DNA of 64,000 nucleotides from Conyzicola lurida (GTDB taxonomy: Bacteria; Actinomycetota; Actinomycetes; Actinomycetales; Microbacteriaceae): positions 558,001 through 622,000 of the forward strand of contig NZ_JACHMJ010000001.1 of NCBI RefSeq assembly GCF_014204935.1. The letters are read 5' to 3'. Below the pieces are notes generated by a model. It made no database searches and had not been told where the DNA came from. It saw only the letters and a list, made by a program, of their open reading frames with translations. Numbering within the stretch: the stretch's first letter is position 1; the number at the start of each line of letters is the position of its first letter. Of the stretch, positions 47,481 to 55,735 are shown piece after piece. Both the position numbers and the translations under genes were made by a program.

Positions 47481-47526
47481 TTTTTCCGCTCCCGCGCCCG
47501 AATATTCACCAGCGCGGGCGAAAAAA
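47481..47526. repeat. Large inverted repeat with central GAATATTC
   Basis: CCCGCGC (47491-47497) opposes GCGCGGG (47512-47518), with T-run and A-run outside (TTTTTCCG / CGAAAAAA). The palindrome GAATATTC (47500-47507) is at the centre. It may end the upstream transcript weakly or be a binding site before phosphoketolase. Confidence 0.55.
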
Positions 47527-47545
47527 GGCCGCGCCACCAGAAGGG

Positions 47546-47565
47546 GTCGGGACCGAAGTCCCTAG
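47546..47565 (+). promoter_or_regulatory. DosR/DevR-like box upstream of phosphoketolase
   Basis: TCGGGACCGAAGTCCCTA keeps GGGAC-N4-GTCCC, the arms of the mycobacterial DosR box, and agrees with about 15 of 20 positions of its consensus. It lies 60 bases upstream of the phosphoketolase ATG. Confidence 0.45.
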
Positions 47566-47625
47566 CCACCGCCGCCCGATCAGTGCATCCTGAGGGAAGC
47601 ACACCACCCGCATCGGAAGGCAGTC

Positions 47626-50067
47626 ATGAACTCCTGGCAGTATCGCGAACCGCAGCCCATCACCCCCGAGGCACTGGAGCAACTCAACACCTGGTGGCGC
47701 GCCGCCAACTACCTCTCGGTCGGCCAGATCTACCTGCTCGACAACCCGCTGCTGCGCGAACCCCTGACGCGCGACCACATCAAGCCGCGTCTGCTCGGCC
47801 ACTGGGGAACCACCCCCGGACTCAACTTCATCTACGCGCACCTCAACCGCGTCATCCGCGAGCGCAGTCTCAACACGATCTACGTCACCGGCCCCGGTCA
47901 CGGCGGCCCGGGCATGGTCGCGAACGCCTACCTCGACGGAACCTACAGCGAGGTCTACAACACCATCGAGAAGACCGAGGACGGCGTGCGCAAACTGTTC
48001 CGTCAGTTCTCGTTCCCCGGCGGCATCCCGTCTCATGTCGCCCCGGAGACACCCGGGTCGATCCACGAGGGCGGCGAGCTCGGCTACTCGCTCAGCCACG
48101 CCTACGGTGCCGCCTTCGACAACCCCGACCTGCTCGTCGCCACGGTGGTCGGCGACGGCGAGGCCGAGACGGGGCCGCTCGCCACGAGCTGGCACTCGAA
48201 CAAGTTCGTCGACCCGGTCAACGACGGGGTCGTGCTGCCGATCCTCCACCTCAACGGCTACAAGATCGCCAACCCGAGCCTGCTCGCGCGCATCCCCGAG
48301 GAGGAGCTGCTGCAGCTCATGCGCGGCTACGGGCACACGCCGTACGTCGTCAGCGGCGGCTTCGACGGCGAGGACCCGCTGCTCGTGCACGCGCGCCTCG
48401 CCGAGACCCTCGACCTGGTGCTGAACCAGATAGCCCAGATCAAGGCGGATGCGGCGGCCGGCGTCCTGGACGAACGCCCGTCCTGGCCCATGATCATCCT
48501 GCGTACGCCCAAGGGGTGGACCTGCCCGAAAGAGATCGACGGCCACCCCGCGGAAGACAACTGGCGCTCGCACCAGGTGCCGCTCGCGAACGCGCGCGAC
48601 ACCGAGGCGCACACGCGGCTGCTCGAGGAGTGGCTGCGCTCGTACAAGCCGGAGGAGCTGTTCGACGAGGCCGGGGCGCCCGTCGAGCTCGCCACCGCGC
48701 TCGCTCCCGTGGGCGACCAGCGCATGAGCGCCAACCCCGTCGCGAACGGCGGGCTGCTGCGGCAGGCGCTGAAGCTGCCCGACTTCCGCGACTACGCCGT
48801 CGACGTGCCGGCGCCCGGCGGATCGGTGAGCGAGGCGACGGCCGTGCTCGGCGACTGGCTGCGCGACGTGATCGTGAAGAATCCGACCAACTTCCGCATC
48901 TTCGGGCCCGACGAGACCGCGTCGAACCGCCTGCAGGCCGTCTTCGAAGTGACCGACAAGCAGTGGGATGCCGGATCCCTCCCGATCGACAGCGACAACC
49001 ACCTCGCCCGGGCAGGGCGTGTGGTCGAGATGCTCAGCGAACACCAGTGCCAGGGCTGGCTCGAGGGGTACCTGCTGACCGGGCGCCACGGCGTGATCAA
49101 CTCGTACGAGGCGTTCATCCACATCGTCGACTCGATGTTCAACCAGCACGCGAAGTGGCTGAAGAGCTCGCGGCACATCCCGTGGCGGCGCCCCGTGTCG
49201 TCGCTCAACTACCTGCTCAGCTCGCACGTCTGGCGGCAGGACCACAACGGCTCCTCGCACCAGGACCCCGGCTTCATCGACCACGTGGTGAACAAGAAGG
49301 CGGACGTCGTGCGCGTCTACCTTCCGTTCGACGCGAACACCCTGCTCTCCACCTACGACCACTGCCTGCGCAGCGTCGACTACGTGAACGTCGTGGTGGC
49401 CGGAAAGCAGCCCGCGCCGAACTGGCTGACCATGGACGAGGCGATCGCGCACTGCACGCGCGGCCTCGGCATCCTCGACTGGGCCGGCACCGAGGTGGCC
49501 GGCACGGCGCCCGACGTGGTGCTCGCCGCGGCCGGGGACGTGCCGACGCTCGAGATGCTCGCCGCGGCATCCATTCTTCGGGAAAAGGTGCCGACTCTCC
49601 GAGTGCGCGTCGTGAACGTCGTCGACCTGATGCGGCTGCAGAGCGCGGGGGAGCACCCGCACGGCCTCAGCGACAGCGAGTACGACGCCGTGTTCACGTC
49701 GGGGCAGCCGGTGATCTTCGCGTACCACGGGTACCCCTGGCTGATCCACCGGCTGACCTACCGGCGCAACGGGCACAGCAACCTGCACGTGCGCGGGTTC
49801 ATCGAGGAGGGCACGACAACGACGCCGTTCGACATGGTGATGCTCAACGACCTGGACCGCTACAAGCTCGTGATGGACGTGCTCGATCGCGTGCCCGGTC
49901 TCGCCGAGAAGGAGGGCGCGCTGCGGCAGGAGATGCAGGACTCCCGGCAGCGGGCGCGCTCGTACACGCGGGAGCACGGGGAGGACATCCCCGAGGTGAC
50001 CGAGTGGGCGTGGGGCGATGCGGGTGCGGCGGCCGCGTTCGGCGATTCCGGCGGAGACAACGTCTGA
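47626..50067 (+). CDS. xfp: Phosphoketolase (Xfp family)
   Basis: 813-residue thiamine-diphosphate enzyme that splits xylulose 5-phosphate (and often fructose 6-phosphate) with phosphate into acetyl phosphate and a triose or tetrose phosphate. The N-terminal motifs [33 protein letters not shown], and [17 protein letters not shown] are present. ThDP is bound by [19 protein letters not shown]; the middle domain has [11 protein letters not shown], and [21 protein letters not shown] precedes the HQDPGF motif. Length is the family norm. The ATG follows GGAAGG. Confidence 0.95.
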   Translation: MNSWQYREPQPITPEALEQLNTWWRAANYLSVGQIYLLDNPLLREPLTRDHIKPRLLGHWGTTPGLNFIYAHLNRVIRERSLNTIYVTGPGHGGPGMVANAYLDGTYSEVYNTIEKTEDGVRKLFRQFSFPGGIPSHVAPETPGSIHEGGELGYSLSHAYGAAFDNPDLLVATVVGDGEAETGPLATSWHSNKFVDPVNDGVVLPILHLNGYKIANPSLLARIPEEELLQLMRGYGHTPYVVSGGFDGEDPLLVHARLAETLDLVLNQIAQIKADAAAGVLDERPSWPMIILRTPKGWTCPKEIDGHPAEDNWRSHQVPLANARDTEAHTRLLEEWLRSYKPEELFDEAGAPVELATALAPVGDQRMSANPVANGGLLRQALKLPDFRDYAVDVPAPGGSVSEATAVLGDWLRDVIVKNPTNFRIFGPDETASNRLQAVFEVTDKQWDAGSLPIDSDNHLARAGRVVEMLSEHQCQGWLEGYLLTGRHGVINSYEAFIHIVDSMFNQHAKWLKSSRHIPWRRPVSSLNYLLSSHVWRQDHNGSSHQDPGFIDHVVNKKADVVRVYLPFDANTLLSTYDHCLRSVDYVNVVVAGKQPAPNWLTMDEAIAHCTRGLGILDWAGTEVAGTAPDVVLAAAGDVPTLEMLAAASILREKVPTLRVRVVNVVDLMRLQSAGEHPHGLSDSEYDAVFTSGQPVIFAYHGYPWLIHRLTYRRNGHSNLHVRGFIEEGTTTTPFDMVMLNDLDRYKLVMDVLDRVPGLAEKEGALRQEMQDSRQRARSYTREHGEDIPEVTEWAWGDAGAAAAFGDSGGDNV

Positions 50068-50078
50068 CCCCCAGCTCG

Positions 50079-50825
50079 CTAGTCAGTCGTCATGGTGATT
50101 GTCACATCGTTGCCGTCCCAACTCATCTGAGTTGACCGTCCGATGGATTGCCCGAACCCTACGGAGACCCCGGTATCGGCAAAGCCCTCGAAGGGAGCGC
50201 AGCTCGTTCCTGTGCCGACCGAGGCGTCGACGATCATCACGCATACCTCGCCGGTTTGTGACAGCCCGGCGTAGCCGCTGAAGAAGGGCGTCGTCACTAG
50301 AAGCCGCGTGGATTCGGGAATCACCATCGGATCTGGCGTTGTCGTAATCACGTCGTCCGGCTCTTGTGCTCGCTCGAACAGGGCTTGCGCCGCCTCGACA
50401 TCGCCCGGCACTGCCTCGGGAATCTCGACCACCGTCGACCCCTCCTGAAACCGCTCGCTGGTGTTCGTTCCCGGGGTGATCGCTGAGGTCTGTTCAGTCG
50501 TCATGAGGCCGGCATACCCGAAGAAGGATGCCGCGGCCACGCCGATCCCGGCCACGAACGCAACGGCGGCGGGAACGATCCATGCGCGCCACGAGGCCGC
50601 GAGCCGGCGCAGGTAGCCGGGCTCGTCGTCCTCCCCGGGGTCATCCGCATGCTCGGCGGTCTCTTCGACAGCAGGGGCTTCGACAGGCTCTACCCGCCGG
50701 GCCGCGTCGAGCCGCTCGGACTCGTGCGTCGCGAGCTCGACCCGGGCCAGCGCCGCCGCAGCTTCCTCGTCGGGGCCGGTCGTCCTGCCGTAGGCGATGC
50801 GGCGCAGCTCGTCGAGGTCGGTCAC
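50079..50825 (-). CDS. Single-TM membrane protein, paralogue of the 46.7 kb gene
   Basis: 248 residues from the GTG at 50825. The N-terminal DLDELRRIAYGRTTGPDEEAAAALARVELA is shared with the frameshifted gene at 46.7 kb. A REP-like stretch (VEPVEAPAVEE) precedes one membrane helix WIVPAAVAFVAGIGVAAASFFG. The outside domain (about 130 residues) has two Cys (GEVCVMIVD and TSCAPFEG), comparable to CVYTTE/GSCVDS in the relative. Both flank phosphoketolase. No function known; a small anchored sensor or anti-sigma-like layout is possible but unsupported. Confidence 0.75.
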   Translation of the reverse strand: MTDLDELRRIAYGRTTGPDEEAAAALARVELATHESERLDAARRVEPVEAPAVEETAEHADDPGEDDEPGYLRRLAASWRAWIVPAAVAFVAGIGVAAASFFGYAGLMTTEQTSAITPGTNTSERFQEGSTVVEIPEAVPGDVEAAQALFERAQEPDDVITTTPDPMVIPESTRLLVTTPFFSGYAGLSQTGEVCVMIVDASVGTGTSCAPFEGFADTGVSVGFGQSIGRSTQMSWDGNDVTITMTTD

Positions 50826-50831
50826 AGGCCG

Positions 50832-50837
50832 AGCGTA
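50832..50837 (-). promoter_or_regulatory. -10 box TACGCT for the 50079 gene
   Basis: TACGCT, 6 bases, then the GTG at 50825. Confidence 0.5.
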
Positions 50838-50848
50838 CCAATGCCGCC

Positions 50849-50924
50849 GGTCGCTGAGCCTGTCGAAGCGTCGAAACGCCCTTCGACAAGCTCAGGGACC
50901 GGTCGCTGAGCCTGTCGAAGCGTC
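50849..50924. repeat. REP-like cluster, three units
   Basis: GGTCGCTGAGCCTGTCGAAG, then the opposed CTTCGACAAGCTCAGGGACC, then a further GGTCGCTGAGCCTGTCGAAG without partner. Confidence 0.85.
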
Positions 50925-50982
50925 CTAAAACTCCCCGCCCCGCACGGTGCTCGCCGCGGCATCCGCCCTCTCTGCTCTGAAT

Positions 50983-50994
50983 TGCAACGTTGTA
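50983..50994 (+). promoter_or_regulatory. LacI-like operator for the arabinofuranosidase gene
   Basis: TGCAACGTTGTA, palindromic around a central CG except for one base pair, typical of LacI-family sites. It overlaps the -35 TTGCAA (50982-50987); GATACA (51004-51009) is the likely -10. A wider pair CGTTGTA (50988-50994) / TACAACG (51006-51012) may be a second element. Confidence 0.45.
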
Positions 50995-51031
50995 CAGTGA
51001 ATCGATACAACGACGTAGATGAAGGAGCGCA

Positions 51032-52537
51032 ATGCCCCAGGCCAGCCTGACCCTCAACCCGCAGTTCACCATCGGAGCGGTCGACCGCCGCCTGTTCGGC
51101 TCGTTCATCGAGCACCTCGGGCGGGCCGTGTACGACGGCATCTATGAGCCGGGGCACGCGACGGCCGACGACCAGGGTTTCCGCGGCGACGTGCTCGCCC
51201 TCGTGCGCGAGCTCGGCGTGAGCACGATCCGCTACCCGGGCGGCAACTTCGTCTCGGGCTTCAAGTGGGAGGACAGCGTCGGCCCCGCCGAGAAGCGCCC
51301 GACCCGTCTCGACCTCGCCTGGCACTCGACCGAGACGAACGAGGTGGGGCTGCACGAGTTCTCCGACTGGCTCGGCAAGGCGGGCAGCGAGCTCATGCTC
51401 GCGGTCAACCTCGGCACTCGCGGGGTCGAAGAGGCGCTCGACTTGCTCGAATACACCAACGTGCCGTCGGGCTCGACGCTCAGCGACCAGCGCGTGGCCA
51501 ACGGTCTGCCCGAGCCGCTCGGCGTGAAGATGTGGTGCCTCGGAAACGAGATGGACGGCCCGTGGCAGCTCGGCCACCGCAACGCCGACGACTACGGAAA
51601 GCTCGCGTCGATGACCGCGAAGGCGATGCGCCAGCTCGATTCATCGCTGGAGCTCGTCGTCTGCGGCTCCTCGAACCGCACCATGCCGACCTTCGGCTCG
51701 TGGGAGCGAACCGTGCTCGAGCACACCTACGACGACATCGACCTCATCTCGTGCCACGCCTACTGGGCCGAGAACAACATCGACCTGGGCAGCTTCCTCG
51801 CCGCGGGCCACGACATGAGCCTGATGATCGAGGAGGTCGTCGCGACCGCGGACAGCGTCAAGGCCGCCCGCCGCTCCGACAAGACGATCAAAATCTCGTT
51901 CGACGAGTGGAACGTCTGGGACATCAACCGCTTCGCCACCGAAGACGCCATCACCGGCATCGGCAACTGGCCCAAGGCGCCGCGCCTGCTCGAGGACCAG
52001 TACACCGTCGTCGACGCCGTGGTCGTGGGCAGCCTGCTCATCTCGCTGCTCAACCACGCCGACCGGGTCTCGTCCGCGAGCCTCGCCCAGCTGGTCAACG
52101 TGATCGCGCCGATCATGACCGAACCGGGCGGCCCCGTCTGGAAGCAGACCACCTTCTTCCCGTTCGCGGTCACCTCACGTCTCGCCGGCAGCACCGCGCT
52201 CACCTCGCGCCTGGTGTCCGACACCTACGAGACCTCGGCCTACGGCAGTGTCAAAATTGTGGATGCCGCGGCGACCACTGACGCTTTGGGGACGTCTGTC
52301 TTCCTGGTGAACCGCTCGGTCGACTCGGCGTCGACGGTCACGATCGACGTTTCCGGTCTCGGAAACGTCGCGGTGGTCGAGGCGGTATCGATCTTCGACG
52401 ACGACATCCACGCCACGAACACCCTCGCGTCGCCCGACCGGGTATCGCTGCGCGAGGTCGCAACTTCACCCATCGTCGACGGCGTCCTGACGCTCTCCTT
52501 GCCGCCCGTCTCCTGGACAGCTATTCGCCTCGAGTAG
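51032..52537 (+). CDS. Alpha-L-arabinofuranosidase (GH51)
   Basis: 501 residues, no signal peptide, so intracellular. It releases terminal arabinofuranose from arabino-oligosaccharides. The TIM barrel shows RLFGSFIEHLGRAVYDGIYEPGH, IRYPGGNFVSGFKWEDSVGP, the acid/base Glu in MWCLGNEMDGPWQLG and the nucleophile Glu in KISFDEWNVW. The C-terminal beta-sandwich follows. The ATG at 51032 has a GAAGGAG site. No transporter or LacI gene lies next to it, so the regulator is elsewhere. Confidence 0.93.
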   Translation: MPQASLTLNPQFTIGAVDRRLFGSFIEHLGRAVYDGIYEPGHATADDQGFRGDVLALVRELGVSTIRYPGGNFVSGFKWEDSVGPAEKRPTRLDLAWHSTETNEVGLHEFSDWLGKAGSELMLAVNLGTRGVEEALDLLEYTNVPSGSTLSDQRVANGLPEPLGVKMWCLGNEMDGPWQLGHRNADDYGKLASMTAKAMRQLDSSLELVVCGSSNRTMPTFGSWERTVLEHTYDDIDLISCHAYWAENNIDLGSFLAAGHDMSLMIEEVVATADSVKAARRSDKTIKISFDEWNVWDINRFATEDAITGIGNWPKAPRLLEDQYTVVDAVVVGSLLISLLNHADRVSSASLAQLVNVIAPIMTEPGGPVWKQTTFFPFAVTSRLAGSTALTSRLVSDTYETSAYGSVKIVDAAATTDALGTSVFLVNRSVDSASTVTIDVSGLGNVAVVEAVSIFDDDIHATNTLASPDRVSLREVATSPIVDGVLTLSLPPVSWTAIRLE

Positions 52538-52574
52538 CCGCCCTCGCCGCGGGTCGAGCCTGTCGTAACCCCAC

Positions 52575-53411
52575 CTACGCTTTCGTCGCCCCCGCGACAT
52601 CCACGTCACTCTCTGTCTTCTTCTTCACAACCGGCGCCCCGTTCCCCAGCTCCTTGTGCACCCCGAATACCACCACGGGAATCACCACCAGCGACCGCAG
52701 ATCGAACAGCGCGTGCACGACGATCGCGACCACGATGCTCCCGGTGGCGAGGTAGATCGCCATGAAGATCGCGCCGAGAATGGTCGCGCCGACGATGCCG
52801 GGCAGCCCCTGGTACACGTGGAGCCCGCCGAAGATCACGATGCTCGCGACCACCGCCGCGATCGAGTTGCCGGTGACCCCGAAGATCAGCGCCGGCAGCG
52901 CGAGCCGGAAGAGCAGCTCCTCGACGACTCCCGCGTTGATGGCGAGTGCGGCGCCGTACTTCAGCTCGGCGCGGTTGCGGGGGAGGAGGGCGGCGACGTC
53001 GCCGATGGACATGACCTCGGTCTCGTTACGCGCGAGCACGATGCCGAGCAGCATGCCGACACCAATTGCTGCGACGAGCGCGATGCCCAACGTGGGCCCC
53101 AGCCAGCCGCTGTCGTCGAACGCCTGGCGACCGGCTCTGACGAAGTCCCAGTCCTCGACGCTGTCCCGGAACGGCGCGACGAACTGCCAGCTCAGCAGGA
53201 GCACCACAACCGCGGCCCCGCCGAAGTTCACGAACGATTCGCGCACCCACTTGCGCAGCACCTTCTGGCGTCGCTTGGTGCTCCGCATGCGCTTGAACCT
53301 GCGGTACTCGCGCCGGTCTTTGCGCACGGCACTGAACACCATGAAGCCGAGGAGGGCGAGGAAGAGTAGCGCGAGGAGGTAGGGGGTTAGCGGGGAGGCG
53401 GGGGTGAGCAC
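52575..53411 (-). CDS. CPBP-family intramembrane metalloprotease
   Basis: 278 residues with about seven to eight membrane segments. The catalytic motifs of the CAAX-protease/bacteriocin-processing family are VEELLFRLALP (EExxxR), GGLHVYQG, and the final H in VVHALFDLRS. Bacterial members modify or degrade membrane peptides, though many are uncharacterised. Between segments 1 and 2 a very basic loop (KDRREYRRFKRMRSTKRRQKVLRKW) is notable. A CAGACT box 6 bases before the GTG is a weak promoter candidate. Confidence 0.87.
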   Translation of the reverse strand: MLTPASPLTPYLLALLFLALLGFMVFSAVRKDRREYRRFKRMRSTKRRQKVLRKWVRESFVNFGGAAVVVLLLSWQFVAPFRDSVEDWDFVRAGRQAFDDSGWLGPTLGIALVAAIGVGMLLGIVLARNETEVMSIGDVAALLPRNRAELKYGAALAINAGVVEELLFRLALPALIFGVTGNSIAAVVASIVIFGGLHVYQGLPGIVGATILGAIFMAIYLATGSIVVAIVVHALFDLRSLVVIPVVVFGVHKELGNGAPVVKKKTESDVDVAGATKA

Positions 53412-53470
53412 CCGTCGAGTCTGGCGGACGGGGCTGGGAGAGGCCTACGGTGACTGCGCCTTCTCGGACC

Positions 53471-53476
53471 TAGGAT
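53471..53476 (+). promoter_or_regulatory. -10 box TAGGAT for the DUF3883 gene
   Basis: TAGGAT, 6 bases (TCAGGA), then the ATG at 53483. Confidence 0.5.
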
Positions 53477-53482
53477 TCAGGA

Positions 53483-54610
53483 ATGCGTTCGACATTTGAG
53501 AAAATATTCCAATTGCAGCAATCCTGGTCGTCATCGAATACCGCAGAGATGGGCGCGCGCGGCAAGCTCGTGCGCAACACGCTTCCTGACTGGATCAGCG
53601 GCGAGCTGCACAACTTGCTGCACCAATTGGAATTCTCCCTCCCGGACATTCAGACTCAAGGTCGTGACGCCACTGGACGCAAGAGTGAAATCCCGTGGGT
53701 CCGAATTCATTCCGTGTCCCGCTCGCCCAACGCCACTGAGGGCTGGTACCTCGTCTATTTGTTCGATGCTTTCGGAACTGGGGTGACGCTGTCGATCAAT
53801 CAGGGAACCACCCGTTGGCAGGATGGTGAGTATCGCGCGCGAAAGCCGGCGGAGCTGGAATCTCGTGTGGAATGGGCGCGTCAGAGCTTGGCTGAGGAAG
53901 AAAATCTTCGCGAGGGTCTTCTTAGATCTATCAAGTTGCCGACTCGAAAGTCGAAGCTCGGGGCTGGCTACGAACGAGGGAATGTATTTGCGATTAGGTA
54001 CGGGGCTGGCGAGATTCCGGACGACAAAACCCTGTCCAGTGATCTGCTTTACATGACACGACTTCTCGCCACGCTATATGAGCGCTCGCACAATACACTT
54101 CAAATCCCAGGCGATCCGGCGCCAGAGATCCTCGATGCTCTGACGTCTGCCGATGTTTCCGCCGGAAAGTCTCGTGGGGGTGGTCTCTTCCGATTGACAG
54201 CCTCAGAGCGCAAGGCGATTGAGGATCGCGCTGTCCTGGTCACTCGTGAACACCTGCACCAATTTGGGTTCAAGACGAGGGACGTCGGCGCGACCAAGTC
54301 GTACGATATCGACGCGAAACGCGGCAGCGATCACCTATTCGTTGAGGTCAAAGGGACCGTTTCAGCCGGGGAGACGGTCATCCTCACGCGAAATGAAGTT
54401 GCGTTGCATAAGGACAAATATCCCAACAACATGCTGTCGATTGTCACTGACATTCGACTGGATAACACGGGGAAGATTCCAGTTGCCACTCAAGGGACAC
54501 TCAAAATTACTTCGCCTTGGGCGATCGACGGGTCTGCACTGACCGCACTGTCGTTCGAATACACGTCCCCCGCGTTTACGGCGACATACTCGCCCCCGAA
54601 TCCCTGCTGA
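53483..54610 (+). CDS. MrcB-N-like plus DUF3883 nuclease-fold protein, putative defence gene
   Basis: 375 residues. The N-terminal part has IPWVRIHSVSRSPNATEGWYLVYLFDAFGTGVTLSINQGTTRW, as in the DNA-binding MrcB-type domain of restriction proteins. The C-terminal DUF3883 has SYDIDAKRGSDHLFVEVKGT, the D-x(n)-ExK pattern of PD-(D/E)xK nucleases. The gene is visibly richer in A and T than its neighbours, with many AAA, ATT and AAT codons, which suggests transfer. It stands alone, no methylase beside it, fitting a modification-dependent (type IV-like) restriction enzyme. That function is inferred. Confidence 0.78.
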   Translation: MRSTFEKIFQLQQSWSSSNTAEMGARGKLVRNTLPDWISGELHNLLHQLEFSLPDIQTQGRDATGRKSEIPWVRIHSVSRSPNATEGWYLVYLFDAFGTGVTLSINQGTTRWQDGEYRARKPAELESRVEWARQSLAEEENLREGLLRSIKLPTRKSKLGAGYERGNVFAIRYGAGEIPDDKTLSSDLLYMTRLLATLYERSHNTLQIPGDPAPEILDALTSADVSAGKSRGGGLFRLTASERKAIEDRAVLVTREHLHQFGFKTRDVGATKSYDIDAKRGSDHLFVEVKGTVSAGETVILTRNEVALHKDKYPNNMLSIVTDIRLDNTGKIPVATQGTLKITSPWAIDGSALTALSFEYTSPAFTATYSPPNPC

Positions 54611-54704
54611 ATGTAAGCCAGGCTCCTTCCGGGGTCATCGGGCGAGATCGCCACGCCGCAACAGTCGAGTGTCGGGGTCGCCTCGGGCGAAGCGACAAGA
54701 CACT

Positions 54705-54983
54705 TCAGTCGTCGAGTCGCCACTCCGCCACGAACTCCGTCACCGTCTTCGACTTCAGGTCTGCGTTGACTTGTTCCAAGAGGAAGTCGGGGGAACCGAC
54801 ATCCGCCGGTGTTCTCATAATTTCGGCGCCGGTGTCGCGACGGTAGACGACCAGATCGACGTTCGTGGGGATCTCGCCCGCGATCACCTGCACGGCCATC
54901 GCGCCGTAGCGGCGCCACTTGTGCCAGCCCGAGGCTCGTGAGGGGAGGAGCTCGGCGCGGAGGTAGTTCGAGGCCGGGTCCAT
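54705..54983 (-). CDS. Short conserved-looking protein of unknown function
   Basis: 92 residues: a basic N-terminal stretch (RASGWHKWRRYGAMAVQVIAGE), then IPTNVDLVVYRRDTGAEIMRT, then an acidic C-terminus. Not recognised. Its ATG is 7 bases after a TACCCT box, and the frame shows codon bias typical of the window, so it is probably real. It is convergent with the DUF3883 gene. Confidence 0.6.
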   Translation of the reverse strand: MDPASNYLRAELLPSRASGWHKWRRYGAMAVQVIAGEIPTNVDLVVYRRDTGAEIMRTPADVGSPDFLLEQVNADLKSKTVTEFVAEWRLDD

Positions 54984-54990
54984 GGGGTTA

Positions 54991-54996
54991 AGGGTA
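54991..54996 (-). promoter_or_regulatory. -10 box TACCCT for the 54705 gene
   Basis: TACCCT, 7 bases, then the ATG at 54983. Confidence 0.45.
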
Positions 54997-55165
54997 GCGA
55001 ATAGCTCGATTACCTCGGTCGCAGACTCCCTCGGCGCTGGCGTCGCGAAATCGCTGGCGCGATTTCCATAGCTCCAGCGCGCAAGCTCAATCCACGAGCG
55101 AATGGATGTCGGTGGCCGGCGTTACCGTGCGAGCAACTCACGACGGATCCATGGAGAGAGGCGCA

Positions 55166-55651
55166 ATGTCGCACCACGATTTCGACTTCATTTTCGGCGA
55201 ATGGAACGTGCACAACCGCAAGATCGTCGACAACACCGACCCCGATTGCGACGAGTGGATCGAATTCGATGCGGCCGCACACGCTGAGCCGATCTTCGGC
55301 GGGGTCGGGCACTTCGACCGGATGTTCGTGCCGGCGTCATCCGTCGTCGGGGAATTCGAGGGGATCACCATTCGGCAGTTCGATCCCGAGGCCGGGGTGT
55401 GGCGGATCTGGTGGACGGCCAGCACGGCGCCGGGGCGCATCGACCCGCCGATGGAGGGGACGTGGTTCGAGGGCCGCGGGGTGTTCTTCGGCGACGACGT
55501 GATCGCCGGGCGCGCGGTGCGGTTGCGCTTCGTGTGGACGGTCGACGGGCCGGATCGCGCGCGGTGGGAGCAGAGCTTCTCGTACGACGGCGGCGACATC
55601 TGGACGCTGAACTGGGTGATGGACTTTTCGCGGAGACAGGAGGTCAGATAG
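55166..55651 (+). CDS. DUF1579-like small protein
   Basis: 161 residues from the ATG at 55166, which has a GGAGAGAGG site upstream. The opening DFDFIFGEWNVHNRKI and later IRQFDPEAGVWRIWWT and WEQSFSYDGGDIWTLNWVM describe a lipocalin-like beta barrel of the DUF1579 type. Ligand and role unknown. An in-frame ATG at 55106 is less likely, since it adds an unconserved stretch. Confidence 0.72.
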   Translation: MSHHDFDFIFGEWNVHNRKIVDNTDPDCDEWIEFDAAAHAEPIFGGVGHFDRMFVPASSVVGEFEGITIRQFDPEAGVWRIWWTASTAPGRIDPPMEGTWFEGRGVFFGDDVIAGRAVRLRFVWTVDGPDRARWEQSFSYDGGDIWTLNWVMDFSRRQEVR

Positions 55652-55722
55652 TGAGCGTCGGTCGGCCGGAGCCGCGGGTGTCGGGGCCTCCGGGATGTCG
55701 TTGCCGCGGCATCCCGAGCGGG

Positions 55723-55728
55723 GATATT
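55723..55728 (+). promoter_or_regulatory. -10 box GATATT for the Ig-like protein
   Basis: GATATT, 7 bases, then the ATG at 55736. Confidence 0.4.
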
Positions 55729-55735
55729 GTGGACC

